64,000 bases of DNA from Rubripirellula amarantea. Lineage in GTDB: Bacteria > Planctomycetota > Planctomycetia > Pirellulales > Pirellulaceae. Below the pieces are notes generated by a model. The model made no database searches. It had not been told where the DNA came from and saw only the letters and a program-made list of their open reading frames with translations. Of this stretch, positions 18,278 through 26,559 are shown piece after piece (the first letter of the stretch is position 1; each line of letters opens with the position of its first letter). A program made the position numbers and the translations under genes. Location: contig NZ_SJPI01000001.1 in assembly GCF_007859865.1 (NCBI RefSeq), positions 186,001 through 250,000 on the forward strand. Reading direction: 5' to 3'.

Positions 18278-18326
18278 AACATTGCGAATCGCCAATTTTA
18301 GGTTGCCGTGACTACCATCGCAACCT
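18266..18326 (-). terminator. Two tandem hairpins between Gfo/Idh gene and sugar ABC operon
   Basis: AGGTTGC (18300-18306) and GCAACCT (18320-18326) form one perfect 7-base inverted repeat. GGCGATTC (18266-18273) and GAATCGCC (18286-18293) form another of 8 bases. Reading leftward, the second is followed by CTGTCTTTT, a weak T-rich tail, so it could end or attenuate transcription from the Gfo/Idh gene before the ABC operon. Confidence 0.35.
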
Positions 18327-18355
18327 TTCACGGGTGTCGTCGTGTCAATAACATT

Positions 18356-19696
18356 TCATGCGAATGGATCGCGTTGCTCACGCACAAGCATGCGATTGGC
18401 CAGATCGTCTCCCACGAACTGTTCAGACGCTGCGTCCCACTTCGCGACGCGACCCGGACCTGTTTGCGGAAACAGTCGAATCATCGCGTTGGCGATGTGG
18501 CAGAGCACAGCGGAGGCATGACCGACTTCGACTGGTGCGCGAGGCTCGCTGCGAGACTTAACGCAGTCGATGAAGTTTGCCAGATGGGAAGAATGGGGAT
18601 CGTTCACTCCCTTGGTTTTCTCTGGCAAACCTTCCAGCAAATTTGGATCCGACGCCGTGGTGCCTCGATACCCAGTTTGCAGCCATCCATCGGTTCCTTC
18701 AAACCGCGTTTGAACTTGTTCTTCGCCACTTTCGCACAGGAGCTCTACTCCATTGGCATACTTACAGCGGAAGCGAGTTTCCGTCGCTGTGTTGAACAGA
18801 CTGCCTTCGGGTAGGAACTTCGCATCCAGGCACTCAACCTCGGTTGGCCCACCGGTATCGAGTCCCATCCCCCAGTGCGCCATGTCGTTGCAGTGAGCTC
18901 CGAAATTGGTGATCTGGCCCCCGGAATAGTCATAGTTGAATCGGAATCGATAGAGACACCGATCTTCATGATAAGGTTGCTGAGGTGCAGGACCCAACCA
19001 CGTGCGGTAGTCCAAATTCTTGGGAACCGGCATCGGCATCCAACCGGGTCCCGGCCCGACTTTGTTGTTGTACCCAACCTTGGTAATGATCTTGGTTAGT
19101 TTTCCGATCTTGCCAGCCTTCGCCGCTTCACAAACGAACTGGCTGATCGGATTGCTACGCTCATGGCTGCCCGTTTGAAGGATGCGATCGTTCTTCCTTA
19201 CCGCATCGATCATGACGCGCCCGTCGGCGACCGAAAACGTCAGGGGCTTTTCACAGTAAACGTCTTTGCCAGCCTCCAAAGCCATGACAGTGATCACTCG
19301 GTGCCAATGGTCCGGGACCACGATCACAACCGCATCAATGTCATCTCGCTGCAGTACTTCACGAAAGTCAGAATAAGCGTGGCATTGAGCCGCAGCCCCG
19401 CTTTTGGATCGCTTTGCGTTGTTCGCTTCCACGAGTTGCTTTGCAGGCGTTGCTCCATAGAAGTGATCTGGTTCCTTGTAGCCGTAACTCCCTTCGTTGA
19501 CATCGCAAACAGCAAGCACGTTGCCAAGTTCAGCATTCAGGAATCGTCGAAGCATTCCCATGCCTTGATTGCCGGTACCAATGAAGGCAACGTTGATCCG
19601 ATTACTCGGCGAATCATCGGAAAACGCTTTCGCGTTAACGAGCATCGGTGCCGCGATCACGGCTGAAGACTGAAGAAACTGGCGACGTGTATTCAT
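18356..19696 (-). CDS. Tat-exported Gfo/Idh/MocA-family oxidoreductase
   Basis: A 446-residue NAD(P)-dependent sugar oxidoreductase. The N-terminus MNTRRQFLQSSAVIAAPMLV is a twin-arginine signal, so the enzyme is probably exported folded with its cofactor, as glucose-fructose oxidoreductase is. The Rossmann motif VAFIGTGNQGMGM (about 33-45), the family EKP motif (YCEKPLTFS) and the C-terminal-domain motif NFGAHCNDMAHW are present. It is the downstream-most of three minus-strand sugar genes and precedes the ABC importer. A role in oxidising a sugar or glycoside outside the cytoplasm is inferred; the substrate is unknown. Confidence 0.9.
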   Translation of the reverse strand: MNTRRQFLQSSAVIAAPMLVNAKAFSDDSPSNRINVAFIGTGNQGMGMLRRFLNAELGNVLAVCDVNEGSYGYKEPDHFYGATPAKQLVEANNAKRSKSGAAAQCHAYSDFREVLQRDDIDAVVIVVPDHWHRVITVMALEAGKDVYCEKPLTFSVADGRVMIDAVRKNDRILQTGSHERSNPISQFVCEAAKAGKIGKLTKIITKVGYNNKVGPGPGWMPMPVPKNLDYRTWLGPAPQQPYHEDRCLYRFRFNYDYSGGQITNFGAHCNDMAHWGMGLDTGGPTEVECLDAKFLPEGSLFNTATETRFRCKYANGVELLCESGEEQVQTRFEGTDGWLQTGYRGTTASDPNLLEGLPEKTKGVNDPHSSHLANFIDCVKSRSEPRAPVEVGHASAVLCHIANAMIRLFPQTGPGRVAKWDAASEQFVGDDLANRMLVREQRDPFA

Positions 19697-19732
19697 CTCA
19701 TTCTCAACGACAAAGGCAAAACGAACTTAACT

Positions 19733-20593
19733 TTAAAGCGACTTTAAATAGGCAATCGATTTAGGAACCTGAACGTCGATGCTGGGACTTTCATCTTCGA
19801 TGTAGTAATGCTCCACTCCCGCCTTCTTTGCCGCAGCCAAGACAGCGGGAATATCAATCTGACCATCGCCGAGCGCGACGTCATTTTCGACGGCGGTCTT
19901 GCCTGACAAATCTCCCACGACGCCTTTCTTAAGGTCTTTCAGGTGCATCAGCTTGATGCGAGAACCGTACTTCTGAAGAATCTCCACGGGATCCGCACCC
20001 GGAAATTGAACCCACAGGATGTCCAGTTCCACAAACACATCATTGGGATTGGTTTGGGCCATCAATACGTCGAACAGAGTACCGTCGCCGTGTTTGGCGA
20101 ACTCGTAACCGTGATTGTGGTAACAGAACGTCAGGCCAAATTCATTCTTAAGTCGTCGCCCAATCTCGTTGAACTCTCGAGTGGTTTGTTCGGCTAGCTC
20201 GAGCGTGAACGGTTGACGGTTTGGGATCCAAGCAACTCGGACAAACGACGCGCCCAAAGTGGTAGCGTTCGCAGCGACTTCATTCGTCTTGGTCTGTAAG
20301 TCCACGTAGCTCACACCAAATGACGAGCACTGCATACCTCGTTCATCTAGCATTACGCGAATTTCAGCCGCGGTCTTGCCGAATAGATTCGAGAACTCAA
20401 TGTCCGTGATGCCTAAGGAAACGATCTTATCGAGCGTACCTGCAAAATCTTTCGGAAATTCATTGCGATACGTGTACGAGACCACGCCCGGTGCTTGCGG
20501 GAACAACGGCTCGTCGGCAAACACCGACGTCACCATCAACCAACTCAGCAGCGATAAAAGTAGACGGCTTCTTATAGATCGATTCACTGGCAT
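19733..20593 (-). CDS. Exported sugar phosphate isomerase/epimerase-family TIM barrel
   Basis: A 286-residue xylose-isomerase-like TIM barrel (AP_endonuc_2 family) with a Sec signal (LLLSLLSWLMVTSVFADEP). Conserved metal-binding features include FCYHNHGYEF, VFVELDILWVQ, KLMHLKDL and the C-terminal YYIEDE. Members isomerise, epimerise, dehydrate or cleave sugars and keto-sugars. Its position 36 bases upstream of the Tat-exported oxidoreductase suggests that the two act in sequence outside the cytoplasm; this is inference. The name is the family label, and a phosphorylated substrate is unlikely for an exported protein. Confidence 0.88.
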   Translation of the reverse strand: MPVNRSIRSRLLLSLLSWLMVTSVFADEPLFPQAPGVVSYTYRNEFPKDFAGTLDKIVSLGITDIEFSNLFGKTAAEIRVMLDERGMQCSSFGVSYVDLQTKTNEVAANATTLGASFVRVAWIPNRQPFTLELAEQTTREFNEIGRRLKNEFGLTFCYHNHGYEFAKHGDGTLFDVLMAQTNPNDVFVELDILWVQFPGADPVEILQKYGSRIKLMHLKDLKKGVVGDLSGKTAVENDVALGDGQIDIPAVLAAAKKAGVEHYYIEDESPSIDVQVPKSIAYLKSL

Positions 20594-20628
20594 TCCAAAT
20601 GATTGACAGAGGACAAAAACTCGTGAGC

Positions 20629-20647
20629 TAAACTGACCGAGAGTTTA
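20629..20647. promoter_or_regulatory. Inverted repeat upstream of TIM-barrel gene, possible operator
   Basis: TAAACT (20629-20634) and AGTTTA (20642-20647) are perfect 6-base arms around a 7-base spacer, 36-54 bases upstream of the ATG at 20593. The symmetry suits a dimeric regulator. No second copy was noticed elsewhere in the window. Confidence 0.3.
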
Positions 20648-20773
20648 ATCGTTTGCACCGGGGCAGTGTAATCGAAGGGTCGACATTTCACACACCATCA
20701 GCGGCGAACTCACGGGAACAGTCCGAACGCCCCGTCAGACCTTTCGCCAACAACATGCTTCCAAACGTAGAAA

Positions 20774-21706
20774 CTACTCGGCCAACAATGATTCCAAATA
20801 GGCGCGACTTCGGTTGATTTCGGAAGTCACGTCCGCAGTGGCTTCGAGAATGGGCACACCTCTCGGTACGGGATGCATAAAGATCTCAGTCCATCCCGAG
20901 AAACGAATATCTTTGAGCGAGTGGAGTATCGGATCGAAATCAAGATCGCCACGACCGGGCATCTGCAAAAGCTCTTGCTCTTTGGGCAACTTCTGGGTGC
21001 AGCCCAGCCCGTGTTGCCATGCGTAAAAGACCTCCAGTGAATCGCCCAGTGATTTAATCAATTCGGCGAGTAGCTTTGCGTCTTGCGGCAAGTGGTAAGG
21101 AGCTAATGCAATGCCCAAATGTTTCGACGGCCTCAGTTCCGACAACCATTTCAACGAATCGGGGGAATCAATCAGGTTGTTGCCATGATTCTCGATCGCA
21201 ATCGTCACCCCCGTCTCTTCAGCGATCGCTAGGTGCGGTTTCAATTGTTCAACGAACATCGCCACTGCAGATTTCAACTCGCTACCCGTCAATCCAACCG
21301 GACCGCTTCCGCCGGTAACGATCGTTTGACAGCCAAAGCGCGACGCCATTCGCATTTCATCTTGCAACCCAAACGGGCCCAGCTTGTACTGCGTGATACA
21401 GCCCAACTGAACATTGTTGTCCTGCAACAGGGCAGCGAATTTCTCTTCCCCTAAGTCATCCATCTGTTCGCGTTGGTTGCCGTGCACTTTGGGCCAAATG
21501 TCGATTGCATTCGCTCCCGTCTTCCGAACTTCGGGCAAAATCTTCGCGACGTCTTGGTAACCGTACATGCAAGAACCGACCAAGTACTTCAGCCCAAACG
21601 GCTTAGAGTCATCGGCCGCGAAGCCGCTTTCGGGCATCAAAGCGTTTACACTTGCCGCCGTTGCTAATGCACTAAAAGCACGTCGGGAAACAGACAAACG
21701 AGGCAT
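20774..21706 (-). CDS. Tat-exported sugar isomerase/epimerase-family TIM barrel
   Basis: A 310-residue xylose-isomerase-like TIM barrel with a twin-arginine signal (SVSRRAFSALATAASVNAL). Recognisable strands and ligands include TGANAIDIWPKVHGN, VTIAIENHGNNLIDS, HLGIALAPYHLP and GWTEIFMHP near the C-terminus. It is the first of three minus-strand genes, 180 bases upstream of the second TIM barrel. Family members act on sugars or keto-sugars; this one would act outside the inner membrane. The substrate is not shown. In FAPYHLP-type position the sequence has LAPYH where many relatives have a D, so metal binding may differ. Confidence 0.88.
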   Translation of the reverse strand: MPRLSVSRRAFSALATAASVNALMPESGFAADDSKPFGLKYLVGSCMYGYQDVAKILPEVRKTGANAIDIWPKVHGNQREQMDDLGEEKFAALLQDNNVQLGCITQYKLGPFGLQDEMRMASRFGCQTIVTGGSGPVGLTGSELKSAVAMFVEQLKPHLAIAEETGVTIAIENHGNNLIDSPDSLKWLSELRPSKHLGIALAPYHLPQDAKLLAELIKSLGDSLEVFYAWQHGLGCTQKLPKEQELLQMPGRGDLDFDPILHSLKDIRFSGWTEIFMHPVPRGVPILEATADVTSEINRSRAYLESLLAE

Positions 21707-21938
21707 GATAGATTTCAGATTCGTGAACTGGAAAACGTATGATTAGATTCACCAAGTGTAGTTCAAAGCTCGATGCCAAAGTGCCAATCTCGCACGCACG
21801 TCCCAACAGTGTCGGGGCTTTGCAATGTCAACAAATGTCAATCGCCCCCACCTGAAAACGGTCCCAATCGAGAACCGTGACACGTCGACGGTTACACTAA
21901 CACGCTTCGTACCCGCTGACAAAAATTGCATTACAACC

Positions 21939-24884
21939 ATGAATCTTTTTCGAATCCTCAGCGCTATCGCGCTATTGGCAATCTTCAATAGCTCGCAAAT
22001 TCATGGCGTCGAGCCTCATGAACGTACCGCTGACGTCGGCACTGTTAACGGCAACGAAATTCCGGCCTCAGCTCCGCCGATGCCCCGGACGGACATTCTG
22101 ATCAGCGGCGTTTATCCCCATCTAACCACTTACGGCGTCTACAGTCAAAACGGTGCTCACTACAAAGCTGGGCACGACGAATGTGGCATCGGCGCCATCG
22201 TGCCTTGGGCTGGCAAACTCTGGATGGTTAATTACGCGCCTCATATGCCCAAGGGAAGCGAGCACAAGTTATTTTCGATTGATCCTGACCTATCAAAGCC
22301 GATGACGGTTCATCCCGAGAGTGTCGGCGGAACTCCAGCGGGCCGAATGATTCACGACGAATCCAACCAGCTCTTAATCGCTCACTACTTAATCGACTCG
22401 GACGGATCCATTCGCACCATTTCGCCCGCGAAGATGCCCATCCGAGTCACCGCGATTGCACGTCACCTGACCGATCCCACCAACATGGTTTACTACATCG
22501 ACATGGAAGGTTCGATCTGGGAAGCGAATGTTCATACGCTCGAGGTGAAACGGCTTTTTGCCAAGCCGGTTCCCGGTTGGCACAGCAAAGGTGGATATAC
22601 ATCGCAGGGTCGGCTTGTTGTATCCAACAACGGAGAGCTACATGCGGGTGACTACAAGCAACTTTTGGTTGGGGGCGAAGCAAAGCACGAAGAGGAGCGT
22701 GGCGTGCTTGCGGAATTCGACGGCGCCCATTGGAAGATCATCGAAAGACGACAGTTCACTGAGGTTACCGGCCCTCGGGGAATCCTTGGCGGAAGTGATG
22801 GCGATGATCCCATTTGGACGATGGGTTGGGATCGACGCAGTGTGCGGTTGAAAGTCCTCGACGACGGAGTTTGGCACACGTTCTTGCTTCCCAAAGCCGC
22901 TTATTGCAACGACGCAAGTCATGGTTGGTATACCGAATGGCCTCGCATTCGGGAAATCACCGAAGGGCGTTGGATGATGGACATGCACGGTATGTTCTAC
23001 GACTTTCCCGCAACTTTTTCGGCAAAGAATTCAGCAGGCATCAAACCGATCGGTAGCCACCTGAGATACATTCCCGACTTTTGCAACTGGAACGGCCAGC
23101 TCGTGTTAGCCACCGATGAAACGAGTATTCAAGGAAACGCACTGGCCGGTCAACCGCAAAGCGCACCGTGGTTCGGAACCTACGACGACCTAAAAACATG
23201 GGGACCAGCAAATGCGTATGGCGGTCCGTGGGTTGAAGACAACGTAAAAGCGAATACGCCATCCGACCCGTTCTTGGTGAATGGCTTTGAACGACGCATT
23301 GTGCACTTCGCCGTCGGTAAACACAGAACCAGTCAAGGCTTTGGAACACGGGCGTCTGATCAACAAGAAATTGTGGCGATCTCGAACAAACTAGCGACGT
23401 TGCCGCGAGTGACGGTGAGGCGAGGTGATTGGCACAAACCAAGCCAGGAATACGCCTTTGAAGTGAACCAGCCTGTGACAGTCTTTTTGGCAGTGGATCG
23501 TCGCGGCAGCCCAACCCTTGATGATCAATGGCAACCAACGGATTTGAACGTACGATGGGGAGAGAACTTTCACGATCAAGTGTATCGGCGAGACTTCGAC
23601 GCTGGTGTAGTCCAGATCCCTCGTAACGATACGCAGCACACTCCAGGCTCCTACGGAATGCCTCACACGGCATTTATCAAAGCAAGTGGATCGAATCTAA
23701 AAATTCATCCGCTCGATGGTGCAACTCTTAACACCCCTAACAAAAAAGCTAATCTCGACAGCGGTCAGCCGGTCACGTTCACCATGCAAATCGACGCCGA
23801 TGGAGATGGGCAATTTCGCAACTTTCGCTCGGTGACGCTTCCCGCCGAAGGATTCACGTCGGTCATCCTCCCCCGTGAACTGGACGCAGTTTGGATGCGG
23901 TTTCAAACTAGCCGTGATTGCATGGCAACGGTTTTCCTGCACCAAACATCATCTTATCCCAATGCCGCCACTTCAAATCTATTGACGCAATCCAGCGGTC
24001 AAATCTTCGACGGGCTTGCCAACGTTGACGATACTCGTGCCATCCACGCACTCGTTTATCCTGCCAAACGTAATCGCAACTTGCGAGTGATTGCGTCCGA
24101 CAGCCGATCCTACGAATTCTTAAAACACAACTTTGAGTTCGAGTCTGATTCCTACGACCAAAAGCTAGAAAAGCACCTACGAGTCGAACCGGAGTTCACC
24201 GTTGACGAATCCTCCGTTGTCGTTGTGTCACAAAACAAACGATACCGCCTTCCCAAGGGTAACTCCGCGTATGACCAACCCTTTGCTTCGGGTTGGCCGC
24301 GAGCGGTAAGAGAAGTCGAATCGGAACGTCATCTAGCTAACATCCACGGTACGTTCTACGAACTGCCCCTTATAAGCAACGGATCACCACCGGCATGGAA
24401 TCAGATCCGTCCGGTGTCCAGCCACAGCAAAAGGATTACCGATTTTTGCAGTTGGAACGGTTTACTTGTGCTCAGTGGCATCCGGCAGGAAGCAGCCAAC
24501 GACGGCCACGTCTTTCGCGACGAGCAACTCGGGATCGGACTTTGGTTCGGCGGAGTCGACGACCTCTGGAAGTTTGGCAAACCCGTTGGCAGGGGCGGAC
24601 CGTGGATGAACTCCGAAGCCAAAGCTGGCATCCCTTCGGACCCTTACCTGATGACCGGCTATGAACACAAGTCCGTTGAACTAGCGCATCGTTCAACGAC
24701 CCCCGTTACGATCACTTTTGAAATTGACGTCGATGGAAGCGGTTTGTGGGTGAAGTACAAAGACTTCAGCATTCCCGCAAACGTAACGGCGACCCATGAG
24801 TTCCCACTCGGCTTTTCCGCATGCTGGGTACGCGCGATTAGTGACTCAGATGTGTCGGCATCGGTGCAGTTCACTTATCGGTAG
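21939..24884 (+). CDS. Large secreted protein with internal duplication, unknown function
   Basis: A 981-residue protein with a Sec signal (FRILSAIALLAIFNSSQIHG). I do not recognise a characterised family. It contains a duplicated block: residues about 334-445 and 786-925 share WPR, then HG-FY, DFC-WNG-LVL, GGPW and PSDP-L-G-E in the same order. Between them, an unduplicated part has DADGDGQFRNF and PRELDAVWMRF, which looks like beta-sandwich sequence. The N-terminal half has propeller-like strands (PWAGKLWMVNYAPH). The ATG at 21939 puts the signal at the N-terminus. It is surrounded by exported sugar-converting genes on the opposite strand, so a role in carbohydrate or lactone handling is possible but unproven. 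Confidence 0.75.
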   Translation: MNLFRILSAIALLAIFNSSQIHGVEPHERTADVGTVNGNEIPASAPPMPRTDILISGVYPHLTTYGVYSQNGAHYKAGHDECGIGAIVPWAGKLWMVNYAPHMPKGSEHKLFSIDPDLSKPMTVHPESVGGTPAGRMIHDESNQLLIAHYLIDSDGSIRTISPAKMPIRVTAIARHLTDPTNMVYYIDMEGSIWEANVHTLEVKRLFAKPVPGWHSKGGYTSQGRLVVSNNGELHAGDYKQLLVGGEAKHEEERGVLAEFDGAHWKIIERRQFTEVTGPRGILGGSDGDDPIWTMGWDRRSVRLKVLDDGVWHTFLLPKAAYCNDASHGWYTEWPRIREITEGRWMMDMHGMFYDFPATFSAKNSAGIKPIGSHLRYIPDFCNWNGQLVLATDETSIQGNALAGQPQSAPWFGTYDDLKTWGPANAYGGPWVEDNVKANTPSDPFLVNGFERRIVHFAVGKHRTSQGFGTRASDQQEIVAISNKLATLPRVTVRRGDWHKPSQEYAFEVNQPVTVFLAVDRRGSPTLDDQWQPTDLNVRWGENFHDQVYRRDFDAGVVQIPRNDTQHTPGSYGMPHTAFIKASGSNLKIHPLDGATLNTPNKKANLDSGQPVTFTMQIDADGDGQFRNFRSVTLPAEGFTSVILPRELDAVWMRFQTSRDCMATVFLHQTSSYPNAATSNLLTQSSGQIFDGLANVDDTRAIHALVYPAKRNRNLRVIASDSRSYEFLKHNFEFESDSYDQKLEKHLRVEPEFTVDESSVVVVSQNKRYRLPKGNSAYDQPFASGWPRAVREVESERHLANIHGTFYELPLISNGSPPAWNQIRPVSSHSKRITDFCSWNGLLVLSGIRQEAANDGHVFRDEQLGIGLWFGGVDDLWKFGKPVGRGGPWMNSEAKAGIPSDPYLMTGYEHKSVELAHRSTTPVTITFEIDVDGSGLWVKYKDFSIPANVTATHEFPLGFSACWVRAISDSDVSASVQFTYR

Positions 24885-24942
24885 CCGTGTTGTCATAGAC
24901 CAAACGGCTTTGCTTTGACTAAGCAGCGAGTCGCTGATGAAG

Positions 24943-25863
24943 TTATCGAGTTACGTTTGGATCTAGTGGAACTCGAACTTCAGGCTTTGCAGCGGCTGGT
25001 TCACCGTTGAGCTGCGATGCAAGCCATTCGAGACCGTCTAGATTGTCTCGCAAGCGGAGTTCCACATCGTCTTGAGTATGACCAATGATTCCGATCGGTC
25101 CCTGATAGCCTGATTTGGCGATGATTTTCAACAGCGACAAATCCAAATCACCATGACCAAGCGTCTGAATTTTCATGCCACGCTGGTCGCCATCTGGCAT
25201 CATGCCGTTAAGGTTCAAGCAGAGCAGGTAGGGTTCCATCGCCGCAATCGACTGGGCAAATCGTTCGACGTGGCTGTGGCCATGATGCTGGTTGTAAACA
25301 ATACCCACGTTATTCGCGGCGTGATTTTCGCGAAGGTACTCGCATACGGCAATCATATTTTCGGGCTCGCCACCCCAGCCGCCATGGTTGTAGATCCCGA
25401 CTTTGCAGCCAATCTTGGCCGCGTCGGCGATCACAGGTAGCAAAGCTTCGGCCGCCTGCTTCACTTTCTCGTCTTGGCCGCCAACTGACTCTTTCAGCAT
25501 CACCCAAAGTTGTGGATGCAAGTCGTACTTTGCAAAGAGTCTCAACGCGTCCTCATGCACATTCCAAAACGCGAAAAACTCGATGCCGCGTTTTTGGTAC
25601 TCGAGTATTTCTTGCTCGAATTGTGGCACATGCTCTTCTCGCCAATCGTAGGCGACCTTTGTGATCCCTAGCTTCTGGACCATATCCGCTCGCTGAGCGG
25701 GTCCACGCTTTTCTGAATCGAAGGGCACAATGCACCAAGCAACGATGTTGTCGCGCTGAAAAACCGATGGCGTGTCTTCTGCGGCGAGCCGACTCGGTGC
25801 AATCGCGAACGCGAAGCAACCGAGCAACCCAAACGTCAAGGCGATCAATGGACGACGTTTCAT
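24943..25863 (-). CDS. Exported TIM-barrel sugar isomerase/epimerase-like protein
   Basis: A 306-residue protein with a Sec signal (MKRRPLIALTFGLLGCFAFA). The mature part is a xylose-isomerase-like barrel, seen in KLGITKVAYDWREEHVP, IEFFAFWNVH, IGCKVGIYNHGGWGGEP, VGIVYNQHHGHSH and PIGIIGHT. Several usual acidic ligands are replaced here by His or Asn (YNHGG, YNQHH), so it may be a divergent member with altered catalysis. It is the last gene of a minus-strand trio with a DJ-1/PfpI protein and a Tat-exported oxidoreductase, and ends tail to tail with the large secreted protein. Confidence 0.82.
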   Translation of the reverse strand: MKRRPLIALTFGLLGCFAFAIAPSRLAAEDTPSVFQRDNIVAWCIVPFDSEKRGPAQRADMVQKLGITKVAYDWREEHVPQFEQEILEYQKRGIEFFAFWNVHEDALRLFAKYDLHPQLWVMLKESVGGQDEKVKQAAEALLPVIADAAKIGCKVGIYNHGGWGGEPENMIAVCEYLRENHAANNVGIVYNQHHGHSHVERFAQSIAAMEPYLLCLNLNGMMPDGDQRGMKIQTLGHGDLDLSLLKIIAKSGYQGPIGIIGHTQDDVELRLRDNLDGLEWLASQLNGEPAAAKPEVRVPLDPNVTR

Positions 25864-25917
25864 GGACTGTGCGTGACAAATCAGAGTAAAGAAGCTATGG
25901 AAGGGTAGGCAATCAGT

Positions 25918-26490
25918 CTACTCCTTGGAGCATTGCCTTGCTTCATCAAGCAGTTTGATCCAAGGACCGACGAAATGGCCATTGTCGTGGAACGTTCGCC
26001 CGGAAACTAAATTGCCGTCGATCACACAGGGTTCATTCACATAAGTTCCGCCGCATACCTCCAGGTCAAATTGGCACTTTGCGACCGTTGCCATTTTTCG
26101 GCCACGAACACGATCAGCTCGGGCCGGGATCTCGACGCCATGGCACACGCTCGCGATCGGAGCGTTCTTGTCAAAGAAGTACTTTGTGATGCGAATCAAG
26201 TCCGGATCGTCGCGAATGTACTCCGGAGCCCGACCACCTGAAAAGAAAATGCCCAGATAGTCTTCCGGATCAATATCAGCAAACGCGATGTCGGCCTCGA
26301 TGGTGTAGCCCTCCCATTCTTTAGTGATTGTCCAACCCGGCTTCACCTCATGAAGAACCATTTGGTAACGCCGCTTTTCCGGTGCAGCGACCACGGGCTG
26401 GTAACCCGATTCGATCAATCGGTAAAACGGGTACATGGTATCGAGAGTTTCGCTGGCATCACCAACGATGATTAAGACTTGTGGCTGCAT
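25918..26490 (-). CDS. DJ-1/PfpI-family protein
   Basis: A 190-residue class I glutamine-amidotransferase-like protein. The nucleophile elbow is ASVCHGVE with Cys116, and the strand before it carries FFSGGRAPEYIRDDP, typical of PfpI/YhbO-type proteins. Family members act as glyoxalases, deglycases or peptidase-like hydrolases; which of these applies here is unknown. ATG at 26490 is chosen because it begins directly at the first beta strand (MQPQVLIIVGD); an upstream start at 26535 adds 15 residues without structure. It is cytoplasmic and sits between two exported sugar enzymes, so it may remove reactive carbonyls made by them. Confidence 0.88.
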   Translation of the reverse strand: MQPQVLIIVGDASETLDTMYPFYRLIESGYQPVVAAPEKRRYQMVLHEVKPGWTITKEWEGYTIEADIAFADIDPEDYLGIFFSGGRAPEYIRDDPDLIRITKYFFDKNAPIASVCHGVEIPARADRVRGRKMATVAKCQFDLEVCGGTYVNEPCVIDGNLVSGRTFHDNGHFVGPWIKLLDEARQCSKE

Positions 26491-26559
26491 TGGATTGGAT
26501 CTATCGAAAAGGAGAATAAGGGTGGGCACTGTCACCTGCAGTGCGGGCGAGAATTCGTC

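Noticed and set aside
21863-21893. Alternating ACGGT/ACCGT/ACGGT half-sites before the large secreted protein
   Set aside because: Arms of five or six bases with uneven spacing; not distinguishable from chance.
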